Under the pieces are notes generated by a model. That model was not told where the DNA came from. It did no database searches and saw only the letters and a list, made by a program, of their open reading frames with translations. Shown here piece after piece: positions 15,538-23,576 of a DNA stretch of 25,946 nt; the stretch's first letter is position 1; each line of letters opens with the position of its first letter. The DNA comes from Collinsella aerofaciens (GTDB lineage: Bacteria > Actinomycetota > Coriobacteriia > Coriobacteriales > Coriobacteriaceae), in the NCBI RefSeq assembly GCF_901212495.1, contig NZ_CAAKNY010000081.1, forward strand, positions 1 through 25,946. Reading direction: 5' to 3'. The position numbers and the translations under genes are program-made.

Positions 15538-15602
15538 GTTGCGGTGAGATAGTTCTTGAATTGACCTTCTTGAGGGCTAAACAGGAACTATCTCACCGCA
15601 AC
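15538..15602. repeat. Palindrome of TTGCGGTG type, copy 1
   Basis: Perfect 18-bp arms GTTGCGGTGAGATAGTTC (15538-15555) and its reverse complement (15585-15602) around a 29-nt loop. It lies 28 nt beyond the stop of the minus-strand coiled-coil gene. A related palindrome is at 21764-21826. Confidence 0.8.
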
Positions 15603-15630
15603 TGCGTTGGGGCGTTTTTTGCCAACTGGT

Positions 15631-17412
15631 TTACTTGCTCATGAACAGCCAGATTGCGATGATCGCAAGGATTGCGGCAATGATACAGGCGATGGCCCCG
15701 GTGAATTTGACGCGTGAGTCGCGGGTTCGCTTGCGCACGTCGTCTTCGGTGGCCTCGAGTTGGGCAACTTCGCGCTCGGTCTCGGTATGCTCGGCCTTGT
15801 CGCGTGCCAAGGATCCGGCGAGTGATTCGGTGATCTCGGGATGGTCGTGCACCTCGGTCGCCTGCTCGATAATCGACTGAGCATGCGCGGCATCTGCCCG
15901 GGCGTTTGCGATGGCCTGCTCTTGCTCGCGGCGTGCCTTGTCCTGTGTGGCGATCTTTTCGCGCAGCTCGCGCTGGCGCGTCGCGGCGGCAGCTTTTGCG
16001 GACTGCAGCTCGTCGCGCGCGGCATCTGCCTCAGCCGTTACGGCCTGGTGCGCGTGTTTAGCGTCGGCGATGGGGGCCTGTGCCTGCTCGACGGCCTGCT
16101 CGGCGGCGGCAAGTGAATGCTCAAGATCGGCGGTGATGCGCGGGGCATCTTCTTCGGCTTTACGCAGGGCATCTGCCGTGTCGGAAATCTGCATCGAGAG
16201 CTCGCTGGTGCGCACCGTATAGTTGGCGGGATTTGCCGAAGGGTTGCGCTGCAGCTCGGCATACTCATGACGCAGCGTCTCGAGCTGGGCGCGCGTGGCG
16301 TCGACGGTTTGTCGTGCGGCGGCGACACCGGCATCGCGCTCAGCCTTCACTTTGTCGCGGATGCGCTTGGAATCCTCAAGGCGACGAACGAGGCGGTTGC
16401 CGGTCTCGCGCGAGCTCGCCTCGCGGGCTTCCGCGGCGTCGAGTGCAGCCTTCAGGCGGAGCTCGGTCGCATCGTCCTCTGCCTTCATTTGCTCGAGCTG
16501 GCCCTTGAGCTCCGTCGCTTTGGCGGCATGGTCATCACGGTTAATATCAGCTGCCGCAGCGGTCTTTTGTGCCGTGGCAATCGCCTGGTGTTGATCGGCG
16601 ATGATCTGATCGTAGCGGCCTGCGATGTCCCGACGCGTCTCGAGCTCCTCTGCCTGGTCGGCGATGCGCTGCTCAAGCTCGGACAGGTGGGCGCGGGCAT
16701 CGGCGAGTGCCTTCTTGGCGGCGTTCATCTCGCGCATGGCCGACGCGCCCTGGGCGATAAAAGTGCCCACGGCGTTAGCGGTGTTTGAGACGGCGCTTCC
16801 CAGGTCGCGGCTCGTGGCGGGGGCATGTGAGGTGGGCGGGGGCGCGGTCTCGGCGGCATGCGTATCGGCAACCTGCGGCGCGACGATATTGCCGGTGCCG
16901 CCTTCGATCACGGAAAAGCCCGCTGCGTGCGGGTCGACCGCGTCGGCGCCGATCGTGGGGTGCTCGAGCTGCAGGAACGAGGGCATGGTGCTGCCCTGGT
17001 CGGCAACCGGGGTCTCGCCGGGCACAAACGTCGAGGCAGCCTCGGCGGCTTCCTCCTCTTCGGCGTCGACATCGGTATCGGCGACAGCGTCCTTCATCGC
17101 TTTGACGGCATCCATCATGGAGTCCATGACGGCGTCGAGCTCTTCTTCCGAAGACACCTCGATGGGGCCCGCTGCTTGCGGAGCGTTCTCAGCCTTGGGC
17201 TCAGTATCGCTCGGGTCCGGCTGCTCAAGCTGATCTTCCTTGTCTTGCTCTGCGGCGACATTTGCGTCTGCGGCCTCGTCTGCGGCGGCAGGAGCCTCCT
17301 CGACAGCGGCATCAATGCCGCCATCGCTGCTGGTAGAAGTATCGCAGTCGTTAATGGTGTCTGCGGAATCGTCAATATGCTGTTGAGTCTGGGGGTCCAG
17401 CTCGTCTGTCAT
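15631..17412 (-). CDS. Tail-anchored long coiled-coil protein of unknown function
   Basis: 593 residues from the ATG at 17412, which has GAGGAG 9 nt upstream; an ATG at 17418 is also possible and a longer frame to 17526 is unlikely. Residues 1-130 are acidic and low-complexity (Asp/Glu/Ala). A semi-structured stretch follows (about 130-230). About 230-560 is an almost uninterrupted alpha-helical coiled coil rich in Ala, Glu, Lys, Arg and Gln heptads (e.g. NAAKKALADARAHLSELEQRIADQ). The last 25 residues are one membrane helix (FTGAIACIIAAILAIIAIWLF) ending MSK. No signal peptide is seen, so the body should be cytoplasmic with a C-terminal membrane anchor. The form recalls structural or division-associated filaments, but no specific homology is recognised. 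It is divergent from the SDR gene. Confidence 0.8.
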   Translation of the reverse strand: MTDELDPQTQQHIDDSADTINDCDTSTSSDGGIDAAVEEAPAAADEAADANVAAEQDKEDQLEQPDPSDTEPKAENAPQAAGPIEVSSEEELDAVMDSMMDAVKAMKDAVADTDVDAEEEEAAEAASTFVPGETPVADQGSTMPSFLQLEHPTIGADAVDPHAAGFSVIEGGTGNIVAPQVADTHAAETAPPPTSHAPATSRDLGSAVSNTANAVGTFIAQGASAMREMNAAKKALADARAHLSELEQRIADQAEELETRRDIAGRYDQIIADQHQAIATAQKTAAAADINRDDHAAKATELKGQLEQMKAEDDATELRLKAALDAAEAREASSRETGNRLVRRLEDSKRIRDKVKAERDAGVAAARQTVDATRAQLETLRHEYAELQRNPSANPANYTVRTSELSMQISDTADALRKAEEDAPRITADLEHSLAAAEQAVEQAQAPIADAKHAHQAVTAEADAARDELQSAKAAAATRQRELREKIATQDKARREQEQAIANARADAAHAQSIIEQATEVHDHPEITESLAGSLARDKAEHTETEREVAQLEATEDDVRKRTRDSRVKFTGAIACIIAAILAIIAIWLFMSK

Positions 17413-17706
17413 AGGCATGTGCTCCTCATTGTTGTTTGTCACCCTATGATAGAGTCTCGCGCCGACATCCCGCGCGCCGCAGCAAAGTTTCAAAACGTGT
17501 TCGATGTCTCGCGTCGATAGCAACAACTCGGCCGCTTTATCCAGGTTGTAGTTGACGATCCCTTCGCCGAACGACGTGGCGCCGTTCGCCTACCGCGGTC
17601 TTTTATTTTCGCTTGAACACGCTAAAGTTGCATCTCAGCTTTTGGCGCGTTTATTTGGATGCGCGAAGTCGGCGGGTACGTCCGTCGCGATTTGAAAGGA
17701 CTTCGT
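17413..17706. other. Divergent intergenic region between the coiled-coil and SDR genes
   Basis: These 294 bases should hold both promoters. A TATCAT (minus strand, 17446-17451) and a TAAAGT (plus strand, 17623-17628) are possible -10 boxes, but neither has a convincing -35. A weak inverted repeat GAACG / CGTTC lies at about 17570-17590. AAAGGA at 17695-17700 is the SDR ribosome-binding site. Nothing else can be supported. Confidence 0.4.
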
Positions 17707-18507
17707 ATGGGACTTTTCACTGGTAAGACTGTGATCATCACCGGCGGCGGCAAGGCCGCGCTTAAGGACGGCTCTGCTGGCTCCATCGGCTACGGTATCG
17801 ATATCGCTTTTGCCAAGGAGGGCGCGAACCTCGTTATCACCGGTCGTAACGTTGCTAAGCTCGAGGCTGCCAAGGAGTCTCTCGAGGCCGAGTGCGGCGT
17901 CAAGGTCCTGCCTGTTCAAGCTGATGTCTCGGCTGGTCAGGATAACGAGGCCGTCGTCCAGAACGTCATCGACAAGGCCATCGAGGAGTTCGGCCGCATC
18001 GACGCCGTCGTCAACAACGCCCAGGCCAGCGCCTCGGGTGTGACCATCGCCGACCACACTATGGATCAGTTTAATCTGGCCATTTACTCCGGTCTGTATG
18101 CCACCTATCTGTACATGCAGAAGGCCTATCCGCACCTGAAGGAGACCAAGGGTTCCGTGGTCAACTTTGCTTCGGGTGCCGGCCTGTTTGGCAACTACGG
18201 CCAGTGCAGCTACGCCGCTGCCAAGGAGGGCATCCGCGGCCTGACCCGCGTCGCCGCCAACGAGTGGGGCCCCGACGGCATCAACATCAACATCGTGTGC
18301 CCGCTTGCCTGGACCGCTGCGCTCGAGAACTTCCAGGATGCTTACCCCGAGGCGTTCAAGGCCAACGTCCACATGCCGCCGGCGGGCCACTACGGCGACG
18401 TCGAGAAGGAGATCGGCCGCGTGGTCGTTCAGCTTTGCGGCCCCGACTTTAAGTATATGAACGGCGAGACCGTCACCCTCGAAGGCGGCATGGGCCAGCG
18501 TCCGTAG
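17707..18507 (+). CDS. Short-chain dehydrogenase/reductase (SDR), substrate unknown
   Basis: 266 residues from the ATG at 17707, with AAAGGA 6 nt upstream; the longer frame from 17659 lacks a site. It is an NAD(P)-dependent oxidoreductase of the classical SDR type: NNAQ (103-106), catalytic S156, and Y169-x3-K173. The Gly-rich cofactor loop is expanded: TGGG at 12-15 is separated from GSIGYG (25-30) by KAALKDGSA, where most classical SDRs read TGGxxGIG directly. An Arg after beta-2 (VITGRN) suggests NADP(H). Gut Coriobacteria carry several SDRs acting on bile-acid or steroid hydroxyls, so a hydroxysteroid dehydrogenase is possible, but nothing here fixes the substrate. Codon choice is strongly biased to GCC/AAG/GAG/CTG-type codons, as in well-expressed genes. 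Element A copy 2 starts right after the stop. Confidence 0.88.
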   Translation: MGLFTGKTVIITGGGKAALKDGSAGSIGYGIDIAFAKEGANLVITGRNVAKLEAAKESLEAECGVKVLPVQADVSAGQDNEAVVQNVIDKAIEEFGRIDAVVNNAQASASGVTIADHTMDQFNLAIYSGLYATYLYMQKAYPHLKETKGSVVNFASGAGLFGNYGQCSYAAAKEGIRGLTRVAANEWGPDGININIVCPLAWTAALENFQDAYPEAFKANVHMPPAGHYGDVEKEIGRVVVQLCGPDFKYMNGETVTLEGGMGQRP

Positions 18508-18508
18508 G

Positions 18509-18649
18509 GGTTACGCGGTTTTACCAAACCGCGCAACCAGTTGACGCTGCAAACCCGCCAGAGCGGCAATCTGCCTTTCAACTTCGGTGGCATGATCAGA
18601 AGATCAATGCCACCTTGTTTCAAGGCACCTTGCTCGCTCTGGCGGGTTT
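18509..18649 (+). repeat. Structured intergenic element A, copy 2 (after the SDR gene)
   Basis: Hairpin I GGTTACGCGGTTT / AAACCGCGCAACC starts 1 nt after the stop codon. P1 is 18551-18565 with 18635-18649 (same sequence as copy 1). P2 is TGCCTT 18572-18577 with AAGGCA 18622-18627, different from copy 1 but still fully paired. P3 is GGTGGCATGATC 18586-18597 with GATCAATGCCACC 18602-18614 around AGAA. TTTTCGCTGTC overlaps and follows P1 as in copy 1. Confidence 0.9.
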
Positions 18650-18700
18650 TCGCTGTCGGTGCCAGAACATCGGCATTTGCGTTGCTGACGAAAAGTAGTC

Positions 18701-18800
18701 GTTGGGGACGTTCTTAAATGATTAGTCGAAAGGGACACTCCTTTGCAAGATGACGCTGAAGACTGTCCCCGACGGCTAGTCGTTTAAGAACGTCCCCAAC
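18701..18800. repeat. REP-like GGGGAC palindrome, copy 2
   Basis: GTTGGGGACGTTCTTAAA (18701-18718) and its exact reverse complement (18783-18800) enclose 64 nt. That interior holds a second imperfect pair, GGGACACTC (18732-18740) with GACTGTCCC (18761-18769). It begins about 50 nt after element A copy 2. Confidence 0.8.
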
Positions 18801-18857
18801 GGCTAGTCGTTTAATGCACCAGTTTCTGTCGAGTCGGTGCGGGTTGTTGGTTGCCCG

Positions 18858-18891
18858 TATAATGGTCTGTGTATGAACCGCAACCAAGGAG
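18858..18891 (+). promoter_or_regulatory. tgt promoter -10 box and ribosome-binding site
   Basis: A consensus TATAAT lies at 18858-18863, 38 nt before the tgt ATG. No good -35 is visible at 16-18 nt, so the box may be helped by an activator or extended contacts. AAGGAG at 18886-18891 is the ribosome-binding site. The -10 lies only 57 nt beyond the REP-like palindrome. Confidence 0.5.
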
Positions 18892-18900
18892 TTCCAGTTT

Positions 18901-20040
<1,140 letters not shown>

Positions 20041-20189
20041 GAGCGGCGCGGGCGCTTGTAGAGCGCGGGCAACGGCAAGGGGCGAGCGTCGGCCGGTCAT
20101 CACGTCCGCTAACACCGTCTGCGCGGCTGCTGACCGATGCCTTGCAAGCGCTTGATGTATCGTGGGTACCATATCGAATAGTTGATGTT

Positions 20190-20236
20190 CGGGCGGGTGT
20201 TTGACGCATGGCGTCGGCCCCGCCCGTTTCTATTTT
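20190..20236 (+). terminator. Hairpin with T-rich tail just before the LOG gene (terminator or attenuator)
   Basis: CGGGCGGG (20190-20197) pairs with CCCGCCCG (20219-20226); inside it GACGC / GCGTC (about 20203-20215) forms an inner stem. TTTCTATTTT follows. The tail ends 4 nt before the AGGAG of the next gene, so it either ends tgt transcription or attenuates the LOG transcript. The 149 bases between the tgt stop and the hairpin contain nothing recognisable. Confidence 0.55.
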
Positions 20237-20250
20237 CGATAGGAGTACCC

Positions 20251-21009
20251 ATGATTAAGAACGAGAATGTCGAGGGCGAGCCTGCCTACGACGAGACGTA
20301 CCGCCGCGGTCCCGTGGTCATGCGCGGCCCCATGATTCCTAAGGACAACACCTATGCCAACCTGCTGGCGCCCGAGGATTCAACCGACTGGTTGCATGCC
20401 GATCCGTGGCGCGTCCTTCGTATTCAGGCAGAATTCGTCGATGGTTTTGGCGCGCTGGCCGAGCTCGGACCCGCAGTGACCATCTTCGGCAGCGCTCGCA
20501 CGCCCAAGACGGATCCGGTCTACAAGGCGGCGCGCACCGTCGGCCGTAAGATTGCCCAGCGCGGCGTGGCGGTTATCACCGGTGGCGGCCCCGGCATCAT
20601 GGAGGCGGCCAACAAGGGAGCGGCAAGCGTCAACGGCAAGTCAGTTGGTTTGGGCATTGAGCTGCCGCACGAGCACGGGCTCAACAAATATGTGAACCTC
20701 GGTATGGACTTCCGCTACTTCTTTGTGCGCAAGACCATGTTCGTCAAATACAGCTCGGGCGCTATTGTGTTTCCCGGCGGGTTTGGCACGCTCGACGAGA
20801 TGTTCGAGGTGCTCACGCTGGTACAGACGCACAAGGTTAAGCGCATGCCACTCGTTTTGGTGGGAACCGAGTACTGGCAGGGCCTGTTCGACTGGCTCAA
20901 CGGTCCGGTGATGGACGCCGGTATGATCAGCCCGCTCGATCCCGAGCTCGTGCACATCACCGACGACCTCAACGAAGCCGTTGACATTGCCCTGAGCGGG
21001 CTGATGTAG
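20251..21009 (+). CDS. LOG-family protein (TIGR00730, nucleoside-5'-monophosphate phosphoribohydrolase type)
   Basis: 252 residues from the ATG at 20251, with AGGAG 5 nt upstream; the frame from 20182 runs through the leader hairpin and is unlikely. Proteins of this Rossmann-like family cleave cytokinin-type or purine nucleoside 5'-monophosphates to free base and ribose 5-phosphate. Signatures are VTIFGSARTPKTDP, ITGGGPGIMEAANKGA and PGGFGTLDEMFEVLTLVQT, the last two being the LOG nucleotide-binding and catalytic motifs (PGGxGTxxE). The N-terminal 70 residues resemble the longer bacterial LOG subgroup. Cytoplasmic. The gene is separated from tgt by a hairpin, so it may be its own unit. The substrate in this organism is unknown. 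Confidence 0.9.
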   Translation: MIKNENVEGEPAYDETYRRGPVVMRGPMIPKDNTYANLLAPEDSTDWLHADPWRVLRIQAEFVDGFGALAELGPAVTIFGSARTPKTDPVYKAARTVGRKIAQRGVAVITGGGPGIMEAANKGAASVNGKSVGLGIELPHEHGLNKYVNLGMDFRYFFVRKTMFVKYSSGAIVFPGGFGTLDEMFEVLTLVQTHKVKRMPLVLVGTEYWQGLFDWLNGPVMDAGMISPLDPELVHITDDLNEAVDIALSGLM

Positions 21010-21043
21010 AGCGAGCGTGTCTGCCGTTGCGGCAATGTGGGTT

Positions 21044-21107
21044 ACAGTACTGTGAACGGCAGTCTGATGCTATCTAACATCAGGCTGCCATCTAAATGGG
21101 GTATACT
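21044..21107 (+). promoter_or_regulatory. Toxin-antitoxin promoter with two palindromes
   Basis: ACAGTACTGT (21044-21053) is a perfect 10-bp palindrome. GGCAGTCTGATG (21058-21069) and CATCAGGCTGCC (21078-21089) form an inverted repeat with one wobble. TATACT (21102-21107) is a good -10 box, and the second repeat covers its -35 position. This arrangement fits autorepression by the RelB/DinJ-type antitoxin or the antitoxin-toxin complex, the known mode for such operons. Confidence 0.55.
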
Positions 21108-21137
21108 GATGCAAAAGACGAGGCGAGGAGGTCACGT

Positions 21138-21437
21138 ATGTCTACTGCAACGGTTAAGCCTACGACGGTTCGCATCGAAGAGGGACTCAAGGAGCAGGCG
21201 ACTGAGTTCTTGGATTCGGTTGGCCTGAGTCTCAATTCGTATCTCAACCTTGCTGTTCGGCAGCTTGTGAATCAGCGAAAGATTCCGTTTGAGATTGTGG
21301 GTCGACCTGAAGTTCCCAACGAGGTGACGAGGCGCGCCATGGTGATCTCCGAGGCTCATGAACTGGGGATTTTGCCAGACGACAGCTCGTCGTTCGACAA
21401 CGTGGACGATCTGATGTCGTTCCTCGATGAGGACTAA
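21138..21437 (+). CDS. RelB/DinJ-family antitoxin
   Basis: 99 residues from the ATG at 21138, with GGAGG 7 nt upstream; the frame from 21096 would begin within the promoter. The N-terminal half is a ribbon-helix-helix DNA-binding unit of the RelB/DinJ type (TTVRIEEGLKEQATEFLDSVGLSLNSYLNLAVRQLVNQRKIPFEI). The C-terminal half (about 60-99, acidic, ending FDNVDDLMSFLDED) is the usual toxin-wrapping segment. It should neutralise the toxin encoded 2 nt downstream and repress the operon through the palindromes at 21044-21089. Confidence 0.9.
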   Translation: MSTATVKPTTVRIEEGLKEQATEFLDSVGLSLNSYLNLAVRQLVNQRKIPFEIVGRPEVPNEVTRRAMVISEAHELGILPDDSSSFDNVDDLMSFLDED

Positions 21438-21439
21438 CG

Positions 21440-21748
21440 ATGCTTGAGATTAAAGTCGAGGACCAGTTTAAGGCGGATTACAAACGGACGATGCGCGTCC
21501 ATCCGCAGCTAAAAACCGAGTTTAAGGCGGCCGTCGCAGAGCTTGCAGCTCACGGCTCGCTTCCCGCGGAATATGGTGCGCACGAGCTCTCAAACCCGGG
21601 TGGCAATTACAACGGCCACATCGATTTCCATCTATCCGATGGCTTGGTCGATGTGGTCGTTCTGTACTTGCCGCATAAGACTAATCCGGTGATCCGGCTG
21701 GTGAGAATGGGCTCGCACGAGGATCTGTTCCAAGGTCCGCAGGGCTGA
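21440..21748 (+). CDS. YafQ-type mRNA interferase toxin (RelE superfamily)
   Basis: 102 residues, the standard size. YafQ toxins bind the ribosome and cleave mRNA, stopping translation. Features: KADYKRTMRVHPQLKTEF in the first helices, LPAEYGAHELSNPGGNYNGHIDFHLSDG in the core, and RLVRMGSHEDLF at the C-terminus. The His/Asp residues that form the YafQ active site (GAHEL, GHIDFHL, GSHEDLF) are retained, so the toxin looks intact. The ATG at 21440 lies 2 nt after the antitoxin stop, so translation is coupled. A TTGCGGTG-type palindrome follows 15 nt after the stop. Confidence 0.9.
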   Translation: MLEIKVEDQFKADYKRTMRVHPQLKTEFKAAVAELAAHGSLPAEYGAHELSNPGGNYNGHIDFHLSDGLVDVVVLYLPHKTNPVIRLVRMGSHEDLFQGPQG

Positions 21749-21763
21749 TCGCCGATTTCTAAG

Positions 21764-21826
21764 TTGCGGTGGAATAGGGATTGATTGGCGGCTGATAAGC
21801 CAAAAACAGTCCCTATTTCACCGCAA
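21764..21826. repeat. Palindrome of TTGCGGTG type, copy 2
   Basis: TTGCGGTGGAATAGGGA (21764-21780) pairs with 21810-21826 with one mismatch. An inner hairpin TTGGC / GCCAA lies at 21785-21803. It sits between the toxin gene and the convergent DegV gene and could end transcription from either side. The outer sequence TTGCGGTG(A/G)(G/A)ATAG is shared with copy 1 at 15538. Confidence 0.75.
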
Positions 21827-21841
21827 GTGGTAAAGGTGCCC

Positions 21842-22702
21842 CTAGTGGATGGGCTGGTAGCGGGGGCAGTAGCTGATGGCGATGGCGTCGACGCCTACGT
21901 GGGTCGCGATGGTGCAGCCGATGGGGCCGGTGCCGGCATCGGCGTAGTTCTGGCCCGCGAGCGCCTGGTTGACGAGCTCTTGTTCCTCGGCGGCGCCGGT
22001 CGTGAGCACGCGCACGCTCGAACCCGGGTGTTCAGCCAAAAATGCGAGGCAGTCGGCCATGGTGTTGGCGACGATGCGCTTGGCGCCGCGGCCCTTCTTG
22101 ATGGCCTTGATCTCGCCCGACTGCCACTCCGGCGAAACGGCCAGGCGAATGTTCAGCATCTGCGTGAGCTGGCCAGCAAGCTTGGGTGCGCGGCCGTTCT
22201 TGACCAGGTTCTCGAGCGTGCGCGGAATCAGCAGCAGATGGGCGTCGGGCAGCGTCGCGCGGATCTGAGCCTCGGTCTCGTCCAGGCTGCGGCCGTCCTC
22301 GCGCATGGCGAGCGCGTACTCCACCAGCAGGCCCTCGGCGCCCGAGCCGGTGCGCGAATCGATGCAGCGCACGTCGAGCTCGTGGGTCTCGGCCACCAGG
22401 CATGCGTTGGAATAGCAGGCAGACCACTCGCTGCACAGCGAGATAAAGATGGCACTGTCGTGGCCGTCGGCGCGCACGCGATCGAAGAGCTCCTTGAACT
22501 CGCCAGCGCTCGGCTGCGAGGTGTGCGGTAGCTGCTCGGAGCTTGCCATGCGGGCGACGTACTCCTCGGCGGTGATCTGCACCTGGTCGAGCAGGTCCTC
22601 GCCTTCGATAATCACATGCAGCGGAATCACGTAAATACCGAGCTCTTGGGCACGGGTGGGGGAGATGTCCGACGTGGAGTCGGTTATGATGGCAAAAGAC
22701 AT
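21842..22702 (-). CDS. DegV-family protein, divergent paralog
   Basis: 286 residues from the ATG at 22702, with GAAAGGTG upstream; the frame to 22759 is not supported. The DegV fold is indicated by FAIITDSTSDISP at the N-terminus, HTSQPSAGEFKELF, RTLENLVKNGRAPKLAG in the middle, and the C-terminal ATHVGVDAIAISY with its conserved His. The SSGLSGTY motif, present in the paralog at 6727-7617 as SSGISGTY, is replaced by SLCSEWSACYSNA. The ligand pocket may therefore differ from that of fatty-acid-binding FakB. It lies alone on the minus strand, divergent from the HAD gene, with a well-formed promoter (22759-22786) flanked by palindromes. Confidence 0.88.
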   Translation of the reverse strand: MSFAIITDSTSDISPTRAQELGIYVIPLHVIIEGEDLLDQVQITAEEYVARMASSEQLPHTSQPSAGEFKELFDRVRADGHDSAIFISLCSEWSACYSNACLVAETHELDVRCIDSRTGSGAEGLLVEYALAMREDGRSLDETEAQIRATLPDAHLLLIPRTLENLVKNGRAPKLAGQLTQMLNIRLAVSPEWQSGEIKAIKKGRGAKRIVANTMADCLAFLAEHPGSSVRVLTTGAAEEQELVNQALAGQNYADAGTGPIGCTIATHVGVDAIAISYCPRYQPIH

Positions 22703-22758
22703 AATTGCACCTTTCGATGGGGCGCCACGGCGCCGCCGATTGAGAGCAAAGTGCGTCA

Positions 22759-22810
22759 AGTATAGTGGAGTTGTTCCACATTGCCAGCATTAATTGTTGA
22801 ATAGTCAACA
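22759..22810 (-). promoter_or_regulatory. Promoter of the second degV gene with palindromic operators
   Basis: On the minus strand TGGCAA (22786-22781) and TATACT (22764-22759) are separated by 16 nt. GTGGA and TCCAC (22766-22780) form a short inverted repeat filling the spacer. A second palindrome, TGTTGA / TCAACA (22795-22810, 4-nt centre), lies just upstream of the -35. The positions suit a repressor and a second binding site. The regulator is unknown. Confidence 0.55.
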
Positions 22811-22859
22811 GTTTGAAGTGTCGGTGTGGAAATCGTCAACTGGGGAAGAGAGGGTGCCG

Positions 22860-23522
22860 GTGGAGGCGCTGGAGATATGTAGGCGGCCGATTGTGCTGTT
22901 TGATTTTGACGGCACGGTGGCCGATACGGGCCGGGCGGTGATGGCCTCGACGCGCAAGACGCTTGCCTCGCGCGGGTTTTCGGAAGCGCAGATGGGTGAC
23001 CTGCGCCGCATGATCGGGCCGCCCCTGTGGAAGAGCTTTCACGACTTTTACGGCTTTACGCGCGAGGAATCGCTTGTGGTGGCCGATGAATACCGCGTCT
23101 TTTTTGATGAGCTGGGACCGGAAGAGTACCCCGTGTTTGACGGAATCCCCGAGTTACTCGACGGCCTTGCCGCGCAGGGGCACCGCATGGCGATCGCGAC
23201 GTCGCGCATGGAGGCGAAGTGCATCGACATGGTGCGTGAGCTGGGGCTTTGCCAGTTCGAAGCCGTGGTTGGCATGAATCCGCCGCAGGGGCGCGAGACT
23301 AAGGCCGATTCGGTCCGCGATGCCCTGGCGGCGCTCGGTGCAACGGCCGACGATGCCGTGATGATCGGCGATCGCTTTAACGATGTGGAGGGCGCGCACG
23401 CAATGGGCGTGCCGTGTATCGGCATCTATTCGGGCGCGGCGGCGCCGGGGGAGCACGAGGCCGCGGGCGCCGATGCGGTGGTGCACTCGGTGGCCGAGCT
23501 TGCTAAACTTTTCGCTGTATAA
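22860..23522 (+). CDS. HAD-superfamily phosphatase (phosphoglycolate phosphatase/PpaX-like)
   Basis: 220 residues from the GTG at 22860, placed 7 nt after GGAAGAGAGG; GTG 22854 and the TTG at 22794 are alternatives. The HAD motifs are all present: DFDGT with nucleophile D15 and acid/base D17, motif II ATSR, a conserved Lys in ETKADSVRDAL, and GDRFNDVEGAHAMG as motif IV. A helical cap domain lies between motifs I and II (about 25-90: LRRMIGPPLWKSFHDFYGF). The cap type matches Gph/PpaX enzymes that remove phosphate from phosphoglycolate or similar small metabolites. The substrate cannot be told. It is followed after 54 nt by the dipeptidase gene on the same strand. Confidence 0.88.
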   Translation: MEALEICRRPIVLFDFDGTVADTGRAVMASTRKTLASRGFSEAQMGDLRRMIGPPLWKSFHDFYGFTREESLVVADEYRVFFDELGPEEYPVFDGIPELLDGLAAQGHRMAIATSRMEAKCIDMVRELGLCQFEAVVGMNPPQGRETKADSVRDALAALGATADDAVMIGDRFNDVEGAHAMGVPCIGIYSGAAAPGEHEAAGADAVVHSVAELAKLFAV

Positions 23523-23576
23523 GTATGCGATGTGAGGGGCGGGCACACTCGCCGCTCATTGGCAAGGAGGTAGTCT

